A stretch of 64,000 nt of DNA from Coturnix japonica (taxonomy: Eukaryota > Chordata > Aves > Galliformes > Phasianidae): contig NC_029516.1 in assembly GCF_001577835.2 (NCBI RefSeq), positions 71,431,221 through 71,495,220 on the forward strand. Reading direction: 5' to 3'. This document shows positions 1 to 12,377 of the stretch, piece after piece; the stretch's first letter is position 1, and each line of letters opens with the position of its first letter. A model generated the notes under the pieces. It saw only the letters and a program-made list of their open reading frames with translations, ran no database searches and was not told the DNA's origin. The position numbers and the translations under genes were made by a program.

Positions 1-3000
1 AAGCAACTTTCATAAGGAAAGGACGTGCCAAAAGTAATTACAACTGTTTGATAGGCCTAACTATTCAGCCCCCTTAGCCTCCTGCACTCAGCAGTGAGTG
101 CATCTGTGGGGCTGTCAGCTTCAGCACTTTTGTTTGGATTAGGAAAGAGCTTTGAAGAGATTTCTTTGTTGTCTCCCATATTCTACTTTGGCTCGCAACA
201 TGGAGCAACCAGGGAGCACACAGACACATTCCTTGAACTCAAAATGGAAGAACATGTGCTTCAGAAGCACTCCTAAAGCACTCCAGCAGCTGGTGGTGAT
301 TCAGCCCCCAGGTCTGAGGCAGCACTGCCCCAAGCACCACCTGCTTCACAATGTGCCTCTGCTTGCATTCTCCTTTGCTACATGATAATGCATTCCTCCT
401 TTCCCAAAGTAGCCCAGCAAAGATGGCAGTGCTGGAAATAATGTGATACAATGCTCAAATACCTGGCTGAGTGACTCCCGTGCAACAGATCAGGTGATGA
501 AATTCAAGTGTGGATCTGCAATGTTTGCTGGCAGCTGTTAGAAAACAGCGTGCAGGCAACAGCCAGGCAATTGCTCTGACCAGCGGTATCACTGATGTTT
601 GCTGCATCTGCCCTGGGGTCAGTGACTGCCCTCCACACAGCTGGGAAAATCTCTCAAAGCTTAGAATCTGCTCCTGGTGCTCCAAATAGCTCCCTGCTAC
701 AGTGGTGAATGAATGCCTGATGAGTTGCTCTAATAGCCAGATGCTCCCGGTGCAGAATCTTTGCTTCTCCCCACCTTCTCCCCACCACTGTGCGGATGGA
801 TCTTGTGTTGCTTTGGTGTTAGCTGCATTATATTGCAAACTTGACTTAGTCAGAGGACAGACCATCTCCTGCCAGAAGTGGGTGTATTTATGGAGCACAA
901 CCAACTCAGTTCTTGATCTTCTCTGGACTGATCTTGAGGATCCCATAAAAACATCTCACCACACTCTTTCTCTTTGACAATTACTTGGAGAGCTATTAAA
1001 CAGTTTTTAATCTCACCAGTGCAGTACAGGCTATACTCATCTTTTATTGCTTTCATTTTTAAATCGGAAGGACACATGAAACTGTCAAGTAGACATCTCT
1101 GATTTCCAGAGATCTATACGGATAGCTTTACCTTAATCAGATAAGCATGAAACCTAATTTTTATAAGAGGTTTCATTGATTGCTTTTAAGAAAATAGTTT
1201 TGGGCATTGACTGGCATTGACTGTGCTACTATTCATTAATGATTTACTCATCTCTCATATCTGCTTAGCCATGATTTTGTCTGGGGCCGGTTTCAAGGTA
1301 ATTGGACATGGGATATCCAGGTCATCACAGTACCATTCTTAAGTGCAGGCTCACAATTTGAAGCCGCTGTCATGCCCCTACCTGGCTTGAGAGCAGCATG
1401 ACATTGGGTGTGCTGTACCAGCTGTACAGGCACAACCTGCAGTAATGTGAACCAGAAATCACGATGTTCTCTGTTTAATCAACAGTGGAATGTCAGCATT
1501 TTTCTGGTTCTTTGTAGCTTCCTGAGACTTTCAATATATTTTACAAATCACCGCTGTCTGTGGTCCTGGAAGTTCTTCAGACACTTCTTTCAATATTCTT
1601 GGCTGCAGATTTTCTGCTGTTGCAAACAGCTCTTTGCTGCAGTTCCTGCTATTTGACATCCCCCTTTGCTGCTGATGAGACAAAAAAGCATTTCTGCATT
1701 TCTACATTCCTGTGAAATAAGCACATCCCTCACATCCGTGGTTTATCCAGATACAGGACATAAATATTCAACAAACATTTCTTCTTTTCGTGTATCATGA
1801 CTGGCAAGTCAGCCTGCTTCAGCCCCAGACCTATAGGGACTAACAATGAGAAGAGAGGTAGCAAACCCGCTGAGCAGTGTTTTTGTTGAGAAAATGTGTA
1901 TGAAACGCCAGCGAACAAATATAAGTGGGAAAGCACAAGAAGGTTATAACCAATTGAATTATCAGGTTCTAAGATGGTTTTGATGCCCCTGACACTTCAG
2001 TGTGGGGACAAAAAGAATTACTTTAAGATTAACACTAATCATTTCATGAAGAGGATTATATGGCATTGCTACAGATAGCAGTAGGATTTGATGATCCAAC
2101 AGGTCACTTTGAATCCTGTTCTTCTGAGCTACAGTAAGGATTTGATGAGGTCTCAGTGTACTTTAATGATGCCTTCTTGTCCTTAATCCTTAAAGCCAGG
2201 GTTTTATCATTAACATTTTATCTTCCTCCATCAGCTGTTTCTTTCCTAGTTGGTGACTTGTGTGCACAGCTCTCTTTTGTTATCCACATTTACTCTATGT
2301 AATAAGGTTTGTAATGGTCATTATTGTTCACTACTTTCACTTCTTGTCTTTATCAAGATGGACTTGTGATCAAAAAGCCTCTTGCAGCACTACAGGTTGT
2401 TAAGTTTTGAGGGAATATAATTGGGTTTTCTCACAGTTAAAGTTCATATTTTTATGCTAACTTTTCTTCTTGTAAGTATGATTTGGCTGTAATTGACCTC
2501 CGGATGTTGCAAAAGTTTCAGGCAGGCTTTGTAGGCTCAGGACAGCTCTGCTTGCACATAGCAGGGTTTGTCAGCAGTTTGGTGGTGGGAGGCTCCAGTT
2601 TCCAGCTCTTCAAGTGACTCATGCTCATCCTCTGGGACCCAGCATGAGCTGAATCTGGCAGCTATAGATTTCTAAAAGACACTGTATCTATCACCCCCAA
2701 GTGAGTACCAAATCATTTTACTACTGGCTCCCAACCTGCAGGCTCCAGCTCCTCTGCTGGGACTAACAAATCCAACAGCCTGGAGATATTTTCCATATAT
2801 GACCTACAGTGAATTGCTACTCAGTGTCCCAGCTTCAGCTCTTCATCAGCAATGGAGTGATTACCTGTGCCTCCACACAGGCAGCACTAAGCAAAATGGC
2901 AGAGCTGTGACTCTGAGACATCTCAGCGTGCATGAGAACTGAAGGATGAGATATGGATAGGGACAAGACTGTCCCACTACATGTGTCGAGAGTGACGGGA

Positions 3001-4078
3001 TGGGAGCTATTCCCAATAACTCAGCTGTCTGGGCATGGGGCTTGGCTGTAAGGGCTTTGCTGTTAAGGTGTGCTTTCTGTAATGGTATCTGCCCCTAAGT
3101 TAGGCATCTCACATGCCTGGAGTGGTCTATTTAGAATAAAATGGGACGCATGTATATATGTGGATAATATATCAAAACCATCCACTGCCAACCCCTTACT
3201 TCTTTGACAAATGATACCACAATTATGGTGAATGATTTCTCATGGAAATATATGGAAAGTCACAACCTGATAACAAAGAGGGGGGAAAAAATCCATTGCG
3301 AATATAAATAGTAAAAGGAATGGAAGACCACTTTAATCCAAATCTCCCCAAGAATTTTAAGCCATGTAACAACATTTGACAATCTGTTCCAAGCCACGTG
3401 AAGATATTATCCTGCTGCCTGCCAGCAGCAGCATGGTGGGTGGGTGGGTGGGAGGAGTGGGGGCTCCTGGTCTCCTCTCATTTCTTCTGTGCAGCTTTCT
3501 GCCTCTGAGCCAGAGCACTCGGCAGATGCTTCATATGATCAACCCCATAAGAGCTCAGCGGTTCATTCCCCGCTCACACACTCACTTGGTACCTCAGAAG
3601 GAATCTGCTCAACTGCCACCATGGTAGAAAAAGCCACCAGCGCAAGGAAAGTGACACCTCCTGCTGCCATCAGCTCAGCACACCTCCTTCGCCTGTCCTG
3701 ACCTCCATGCTCCCTCAGTGCAATCCATGCCTTCAAGAGCCATGACCCATCAGAGGTTGGACTGAGATAAGGAAAATGGCTACAACCAGCCCTTAGTCAA
3801 CACTCTCTGGTCTCAAGTGTTGTTGCAGTCCAGAAGCCACTTCTCCTCCCTCCCCAAGGTCTCTGATGACAGTTTGGACTTATGCCTGCTCTGATACCTA
3901 CACCTATTTTTATTTTTAATGACCTGCCAAAACTCATTCTCTTCTCTAAGCCTTCCTGCTGAAATACCCATTGCGCTCTGCATGGGATCTCCAGCCTGGT
4001 CACAGCAAGGGAGCTGGAAATCTCTTTGCTAACCTGAAATAGGAAACACCAACTGCAGAAACAGGTCACCCCTCCTAA
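1..4078. other. Intergenic unique sequence, no gene recognised
   Basis: Both strands carry only short frames without recognisable domains. No CR1 tail, LTR or transposon was identified. A (GGTG)n run sits at 3435-3453. By synteny with human, the next gene to the left on the minus strand should be STXBP5L, but none of its exons is visible. Confidence 0.5.
3435..3453. repeat. Short (GGTG)n simple repeat
   Basis: Four tandem GGTG-type units are seen directly. Too short to be more than a low-complexity patch. Confidence 0.85.
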
Positions 4079-4533
4079 CGCTGCACTTTGAATACTGAGT
4101 CCAGCTTAGGCCTCCTCAGTAATAAAAGATATTAGCTTGGAGTTCAGTCTTAAGTTGGTTAGGGAACTGCAGCATGTAATAAGCTATAAGAACTGGATTT
4201 TGTTGGCCTTAAGATGAGAAGGGATGAGAAGATGTTGCTGCTGTCTACAGTGGAAAGGTGTAGAGAAGATGAAGCCAGGCTTCTTGTGGAGATGCTGTGA
4301 CAGGAGGAGCAAGAGGGACAAGCTGGAACATGAGAAATTCTGACTTCATGCAGGAAAAGCTTCTTCATCATAAGGATCATCAAAATCTGAAACGTTGCCC
4401 AGAGAATTTGTGAAATCTACATCCTTGGAGCTGGACAAAGCCATAAATAACCTGCTCTAATTAGGCCTCTTTTAAGTGGAGGCTTGGACTAGGTGCTCTC
4501 TAGAGTATCTTTCCAGCTTCAATTAGCTCACGA
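4079..4533 (+). mobile_element. Old CR1 LINE fragment (3' part, plus strand)
   Basis: The stretch follows the CR1 3' region in order. It opens with a diverged version of the reverse-transcriptase tail (TTTGAATACTGAGTCCAG), then a block near GTTGCCCAGAGAATTTGTG, CATCCTTGGAGCTGGACAAA, and finally the 3' UTR pattern GGACTAGGTGCTCTCTAGAG. It is heavily diverged with many small gaps, so it is an old copy. It is a dead 5'-truncated LINE, as almost all CR1 copies are. Confidence 0.75.
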
Positions 4534-7500
4534 CTCCAAACTTCATTTACTGAGCTTTGCTTTTTCTCCTCCTGTGTGGCTACTGTTATCAGGATCAGCC
4601 CCATTTCTATAATTTGGGAAGATCTGACTATACCACTGCAGCACAGAAGCTGTGAGTGATTTTCTTCTCAGTGTACTGTGCTGACCTATGCACCTACCCA
4701 AATCTTTGCTCCAACATGGCATACCACATGCCTCTGCTCAATAGTCAGACACTTGAACTTCATTCTTATCTGTCTCAGAATCACTGGGTTGGGTATTTAT
4801 GTAAGGTATCCAGTAAGTCTTCCCAAAGCCCCAAAGAGAGAAGTTTTTAATCTCTGAATAGGAAACCCTGATATGACTTACAAAACACAACTAATGCACA
4901 GTGAGACAATGCTTTTAATGCTTTCTGAGCAGGGAACGTACTCCAGTTTGCTCTGTTCCTCCCAGGAGTCTTTGACAACAGGACAAGCATCTTGGGCTTC
5001 ATCTCAGTAAATGCAACACAAAAAAATTGTTTTCTTAAACATCCAGAGAAATGAACATCTGTCCATTCCCAAGGATTTATTTGGCCCAGTAAATGTACTC
5101 ACTGTTCATTATGACTTGTGCAAAGCTTGATTTATCCGTGAGCACGGGCTCTGTCTCTGAAATGAAAAAAAACCAAACTCCTCTTTGACATAGGGATAAT
5201 ATAATTGTTATAAACCTCATCTATCCCCTAGCATTTCTCATAACTGGACAAGTAAAGTACCAAATATATGCACTAATCACTCAGAGCTAATCTAATATTG
5301 TCAGCACTTCTGAGTTAATTACTTCTGCTTTCAAAGGAAGAAAAGTCATTTTAAAATTATTTTAATCTCAGTCTCACACCAAGAGTATTTCTTACCGTAT
5401 TTCTTCCATAAACTGTGAGTAACATTAATGAAAGAAATTGTTTTTACCTCCTTCAGCTCTTTTATGGTAAAGACTTTAAGAGAAATAAATAAGGAGCTGT
5501 CATCTCACTAGTGGGTATTTCCAGATTCAGGGCTGAAATCCTCCTCTTGGCTCTAGGGAAGAGGGCCATAGCAGCGTTAGATTTACAAAGGAGCTCCCAC
5601 ATCTGGTTCCTTCCACCTTCATCACTGCTGCTCAGCAATGAATGGGATGACCTCAGCATTTAACGCTCCCTTGGTTTTAGGGGCAGAGACACAGGTCTCT
5701 GCGTCAGAATGACATAAACAAGGCACTGAAGTAACAGAACTCTTGTGAGTTTTGTCACCCAGCATTGCCAATGTGTACTTTTGAGGCTAGAGGAAGGGAA
5801 ACTGGAAGACAGCAGCCACTGATGGATGTGCACAGCTGTTTCAGGGTTCTGCTCTGCATCCTGCTCCTCTCCATGTAATTGCCAGACATCTGTGTTCCTT
5901 TATGATTGCTTCTGAATATTCATCAGTCTTCATGGGGTGATCCATGAGGACTCTATATTTTCAAAGCAGCAGTAGCTGCAAGAAGGTACGTTTAGGGTTG
6001 GTTTGTTCTCTGTCTGCACGCCCCACCAGCTCATACTGCTTTATGTGCATAAACAATTAGTTTCCCGACCTTACCACATTATGAAACCCTTCAGCAGTTC
6101 CTCAACCATTGCACCAATTTTAGGTGCCTTGGACAGACCAGTTATAGCAGTTCTGAGCATCACCAGGCTCAGCAGTGGTTCTTTTGCAGCATTCCTCTGC
6201 TCGGTGTGAGAGCTACACTTTCCTTCTCACCTTTGCTTCCAATCTAATTCCTCGTTTGTTCATGAGCCTTTGATGTAGGAGACAGGTGGAAAAAAAAGGT
6301 AGAATTCAAGCACAATTGTCCTTCCTTTCTGATAGTGTCTCCTTCAAGGGCAGGTAGAGTGGTAACGTGCAGCATCTGCCTCTAGGAACTTCTACTGACA
6401 CTTTCTGCAACGGTCCGAGAGCTCATTAATTCTATTTATTCCAGTTTTCACTGTTTGATGAGCATGGAAATCACATCCTGTAAAGGAATTGGACACACTT
6501 GCATCCTGCTGCTGGTGTAGTACCCAGGCTGTGAGTCTGCTCCACTGCCAAGAGCAGGATCACAGACTCAATTCTGCTCCCCATCTCCACCTTCAGGGTT
6601 TGCAGGCAGATCTGCACCAAACAGAAACATTCTGACCACTTTCTGAGGCTGCCTATCAATCAAGCAATGGAAACAAGACATTCAAATGTGCGGCCAGCAC
6701 CGTACTAGCAATGCAAAGCACGGGGCTGGGAGCTGGGGCTCAGTCCCACAGCAAACACGGTCATTTGATGAGCCAGGGACCTCCCTGCTCCTGTTTTCTT
6801 CTGGCAGGATTTGGGAGACCTCTACCAGTCCCTCTCAGCCAGATACTGCAGAGCCAGATGGCCATCAGTATGCTGAATGCTTCCCAGTGGTGTCTCACCC
6901 AGTAATAATCCGGGGGCTCAAATCCTCAAAAGCACATCAGTTTGCATCATTGTTGTATGTAATTTAAACAAAAACAATAACTAATTAGAAGTACATAAGA
7001 AAATCACGAGCTGTCTCATAGACACGCTTCCCATATTAAGAGACCCAGAAGTAATTACCTGAATAAGCTTTTTCCTATGCAAGTGGGTTAGCATCTTGCC
7101 TTCATTTCAGAAGATACTCAAATGTGACTTGGGGTTAATTAAATTACAAGACACCTGGAAAGAAATTCAGTAGCAAATATACTCTCTACTTCAGTCATTT
7201 ATAGTGGGAAAAGAGGAATATTTTACCAACAGGACATTTTGAACTTAGTAGGGTAGAGGAACCACTGGGAGAATTTCAGGACAGAAAGCACAAAGCAGCC
7301 CAAATGATGACAGTGCTGGTGCTTGTAATTTATCTACCGCCACACGCAGCTGCTGGTCTCTTGTGTCCAGCAGTGCTTGAAGGTCTGATGAGGGCTTCTC
7401 ACAGATGCTGCACATTGTGCATGTGTTTATTTAAATTCAGGTTATCTATAACTCAGCAGCATACCCACTGTATTGATAAGGCACCAGTCAAAGTAACAGT

Positions 7501-8267
7501 CCCTTCTAACTTGACACATGAAACTAGGCTGAAGCTTTCCACTTCGCTGCAGCCTACCACCAGAGTGAGACTGAAGTGAGGTTATGGATTGTGCTTAAGA
7601 AGGGGAAATAAGAATGGGGGAAATAAGGGGAATGGAGGCTGGGAGCAGGTGAAAGACCGATAGCAGAGCTAAGGGTTGCAGTGGGAGATCAGTGGATCAC
7701 AACTCCAGTCATTGTAACTCACAGAGGTTTCTTGAGGGCTTTATAGCCAGGCCTCAGGCTCCTTCTTTCTCCAGACCCTTTTTTATAGCATGTTGTACAG
7801 TGTGAATTGGGATCCAGCAAAGCATCCTTCCTGCAGAGCCATCAGAGTATTTTCTCAGTGCTGGTGTGCATTTGAGCCTACTTTTGTGCCAGGTAAACTG
7901 CCACCACTCATTCTCTGGTATCTCTCAGAGATGAGGACTGACCCATAGTCATGCCTCTCCACAATAACCTCTCTATGCCTGTGTGGTGGCTGCGGAGCTA
8001 CTGAAGCCCAGAGCATCTCTTTAACTCTCTCTTACTCACCTGGTTGCAGGAGGAAGGCACAATAATATCCCAGGAAGAGGAAAGGTTGCAGAGGCTCTGG
8101 AGAAGAAAGAGCAGTGAACACCTCTTCCTGCAGGGAGAGATGAAATCCAACAGGCAGAGCCAAGGCACAAGGCACTGGATGACAGAGTGAAGGAGACTGG
8201 TGTCTCAGAGGCAGCCTAGCAGCACTGTTGTAGACCATTGCTTGTGCTCCCATCCTTCACGGTGGGA
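4534..8267. other. Intergenic unique sequence, no gene recognised
   Basis: No exon with homology and no repeat family was recognised. AT-rich patches occur, such as 5200-5420 with several TAAT motifs. Open frames here (longest 93 codons) look like chance. Confidence 0.5.
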
Positions 8268-8378
8268 TACACTTAGGGACAGTACTTAGGATATGGTTTG
8301 GTGGCCATGACAATAGGTGGATGGTTGGACTAGATGGTCTTTTCCAACCTTAATGATTCTGTGAGTGTATGATTCTAT
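8268..8378 (+). mobile_element. CR1 LINE 3' end fragment (plus strand)
   Basis: The sequence carries the typical CR1 3' UTR: TTAGGATATGGTTTGGTGGC, then GGTTGGACTAGATGGTCTTT, TCCAACCTTAATGATTCTG and a degenerate ATTCTATG tail. Only about 110 bases of the 3' end remain, the usual severe 5' truncation. Confidence 0.88.
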
Positions 8379-9621
8379 TCTAAAGTTGAAACGACATCCA
8401 AAGTCACTGCACTCCAGATCAATACTTTTCTTGCGCTTTCCCACTGTATCAACTCGTGGCTCCCCAGTATAACATCACTTTGATATGATTTTCCAATTGT
8501 TAGCGATAATTTCCTGAAAGATCAGAAACTGAGGGAAGTCTCAAAGGAATGAGAAGAAGTTAAGAGGAAGAAAAGAGCCGACATCATCTCTATTTGAATC
8601 TGGAGCTTGAGGACAAGTGACTGAGCAGCCACATTACTATGCATCAGCTGGAGCACACAGTCTGTCTGTGAGCTTGATAGTGCCCTGGGCAGAAAAGCAG
8701 GTATCCCATCAAGCCCTAATGGAAAAATTATGCAGTGAACCCTGTTTCTGCAGAGTTTTCTTGGGGGCAGTACTGTTACAGAGAGGCATTAGCACTGGTA
8801 CATGTGAGATACCTGTTTGTTTGTGCACCTCAGGTTCTGTCTGAGCTCCGGAACCCTTCAACAACCTGCACCAGCTGTGTGACTGCCCGCTACCCCTGCT
8901 CCCTGTTTTAATGAACTCATCTCCCTGCAGGAAACGCTCCTCGCTCAGGTTTCTCAGCCTCCATCCTCCTCTCCCCTCGCCGCAGACTGGGCTGGACGCA
9001 GCCGAGCTGTGGCAGCTGCAGGGGCTGTCTGGCAGACACAGCAGTGAGTGCTTCTCGTCTCAGAGCTCTGCGCTATGATTGCCTCATTAATTCCCATCCC
9101 CCGTCCCCACATCCCCCACATCCGGCACTGAGGGAGGAAAAACTCGCTTTGCTTTATTTCCACAACCAGGGAAACCTGCAGCACAACAAACTTCTGCCAT
9201 TCATTCCTGGCCAGCAAGAGAGCGGCCTTGGGGAGAGGAAACCAACACCAGGATACCCCAGAGAAAAACACAGGGGAATAAAAGGGCAGAATAGGCATCC
9301 TGAAGGCATGTGTATAGAAGCTGTTGTGGGCTCTGGGTGGCCACTGAAAAGTGGCTGTAAGGAATGGAGGCCAGGGATGCAATGTGTCCCCTCTGCAGCA
9401 GGGCAGGGCCGAGGGCAGAGCTGCTTCCCAAGCAGGACTCACCCTAACCAGTGCCATGCTGTGCCTTAATGCGCTTGGAGGACAATTTGATTACACCGTG
9501 CTTCCCTTTCGTTGCGATCTGATTAAAGGAGGAATTAATGGGGACAGAGGAAGAGAATGCCATTGCTTTTCCATGCCCACATGTAGCCAAAGCCTTCCTG
9601 AAAAATGAGATGCTCTCCAGG

Positions 9622-9653
9622 TGTTTTGTTTGTTTGTTTGTTTGCTTGTTTCC
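9622..9653. repeat. (TTTG)n simple repeat
   Basis: A run of TTTG units with one TTGC interruption, seen directly. Confidence 0.9.
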
Positions 9654-12257
9654 TAGGGAGGCCAATGGGAAAGAGCTGTTGGAGGAATGAAAGGCAGATG
9701 CCAGCCTTGCTTAGAGCAGGGATTTTGCAGTGGTAAAGCTACATCCATGGTGCCCAACAGGCATCTGCCACCAGTGTAGGTTAGAAACGCTACAGCTGAG
9801 CCTTCTTAGTGGCTGCCTGTAGAAGAAGGTACAAGACAGGTATCATTGCTTTGCTCTCCTGATCTCGCAGCTCCTGAACACAAGCAGCACCACTGAGTAA
9901 GGATTTCCCACTGTTCCCCAGGGATCCATTCCTCCCCAGAGCTCACGGCATTGCCATCTCCATTAGGAATCTCCACTGACAACACTTGAGCTTGTTCTCG
10001 TGCCTGTCACAGAGGAAGAGCTGCAGCCAGACAACAGCAGGACGCTTTCATCCCCATTCCCAGCAGCTGCTCATCCCAGCTGTGGATGTGTTGTGTTATG
10101 GATGGAGATCTATTGGGCTGGCTCTCATTATGCCATTTCAAGCCCAGGATGCTGTCACTGTGCAGATACGCTGCTCTGTGAGCTCCAGAAGCTGCCTGAG
10201 GTCCTTGAGGCAGTGCGAGGGGGTGACACTGGGATAGATCTGTGCTCACAGGAGAAATGGGGAGCACAGAAACCAGTGGGGAAGAGAAATAGGAAATAAG
10301 TGTTCCCAGGTCTGGAATCTAGGGAGTCCTGAGCAGGAAGATGGTTCCAGAGATTGAAACAGGTAGATCACTGTGCAGCTCCTCACAGGGAGCAGAGGGG
10401 CAGCACTGATTACCATGATAGTACCTTGCTGCTTTAATTACAGCCACTTCAAGCATTGCTTGAATTATGACATTAAGTCTCATATTTTCAGTGAGCCAAA
10501 ATCATTCTGCAGTCCCGAATGGAGCCTCAGGACCTGACACGGACCCACACTTGACTGCACCTCACTGACCCAGCCTTTCTCCACTGCCAGAACAGCAGCA
10601 GTGACAAGAGCAGCCTGGTTTTGTTTACAGCATGAGGGGAGGCTGTACATCTGGTAACGCTCAAGCAATCTCTAATGATAATTCAGCATTTAATGCTTGC
10701 TTAACGTGACCAGAAGGTGTCAATGGAGCGTATTAAAGAAGTATAACTTTTGCTGAGGTTCCTGTTTAGGCAGAGATGGCATGAGGGCTGTGGGAAGCAG
10801 ACTTCCCAGCCAGTGAGCTTCCCAAAGCATACAGAAGTCAGTGTGCTAGAAGACAAGGAACTGCAGAAAACTGGTGGTGTCATGGGCTTCAGGCCCTAGA
10901 ATTCACTAGGCATTAGCTGCAAGGATTTCTGATGTTATAGGATTATTGCTTTTATTAATGTTTTCCCTGTATACTCTGCCCTGCAGCTTCCAGTTCCGGC
11001 TCTGACTGGCATCAATAAAGAGTGCACTTGCAAAGCTTTGGAAATCTGAGGACTGGCCTTGGCATCGATAGCACAAAACCCAATGCCTGAACACCACAGG
11101 CAGCTACAAGTTGCCGTGGCTCTTGTTTCTTGGTCTGCCTGGCATAGCCTGGGAGCTGCCCGCTGCCATCAGCCTCTCAGTGCTTTCAGGTGAGGGAAAC
11201 ATTTCCAAGAATTCATTTAATACCTGTATTTAAGCCATTACATCTCCCTGCAGGCCTGCTGGAGGCTGGGCTGTGATGAGGGAGGAGATGAGTGCCCTGC
11301 TTATGGTTCTGCTGGTACAGGAGATGCAGATGCTCTCTGTATCCATGAGCGGCACACCCTGGGAGCTGCTCTTTCAGTGCTATCTCCTGTGCAGTGCTTC
11401 TGAGCACCTCAAGAAACACGCTTCCAGGCACAGTGTTTGTTTGCTTTGTTTTCAGTATTTCTAATGGCTTGACTCACACCTTTCCTGGGGCAGACCCCCT
11501 TAGCTGGTAAATAAGCAGTCCCACACAGAACAGAGTTGTTCAGTTCATGGCAGCCCCCGGCCCTTCAGTGCCTTTGTGAGGCTCTACTATATGAGCAGCA
11601 ATAAAATACAGAGTAAAAACCAATAAAACGGGAAGGGATGGAGATGGAAGAGTTTTTACACTTGTCTTCATGGAAGAGGTGCACACAGGAGGACTTCCCA
11701 CACCTGTTTCACACACACCTACATGACACCACACTCAGAAGAACACCCCCCCCTCCCCCAAACAAAGTGGTGTTTTTAATGCGGAGTTGAACCCCTTTTT
11801 GCAGCTTGCTGCTGCCTTGTGTTCTTGCACCAAGGTTTCCAGCTTGATGAAAAGCAGAGGCGGGTCTCTCAGAGCACATTACCCCACCTAATGGGCTCGG
11901 AGGCAGGGGAATATGGCAGGCTAAATGGATGGAGAGCCGCGGCTCTCTCCAGCATATTGTGTTTTTCTTCGCTTCTGTACGGCACCCATGTGGCCTGGGA
12001 GAGTGAGTGGAAGGGAAATGTCTCTCAAGATGCATCACGTTCTAAAGGCTGTGTTTCCCTCCAACCTCAGCTCTCTCCAGTCTTCCCCATTGTAATGGGG
12101 GTAGCTTTCATCTCCTGACATCACTGGGAGGTTTGGGAGATGTTCAAAGTACATCTCCTTGGAAGGAAGTGTTGCTCGGAAAGGAAGAATAATGATGGTG
12201 ACAGAGCAGGGAGAGCAGATACATCTCCCCTGAAAGATTTTACAGCCTGATTTGCAT

Positions 12258-12377
12258 TTAAAGAAAAAGAAAGAAAAAGAAGTTAGAAGCAGAAGGGAAA
12301 GATGATGAGAAATTCAGCAGCTCCAAATATTTCAAAGGGAGGAAAAGAATAAGGGGAAAGGGGAAAAAAAAAGAGAT
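12258..12377. repeat. Purine-rich (GA/A) low-complexity tract
   Basis: An almost continuous purine run with GAAAAA and GGGGAAA units on the plus strand. It is simple sequence of no known function. Confidence 0.7.

Noticed and set aside
8954-9469. Overlapping frames of 167 (minus) and 141 codons (plus)
   Set aside because: Both strands are open because the patch is GC-rich. Neither has a domain, and they cannot both be genes.
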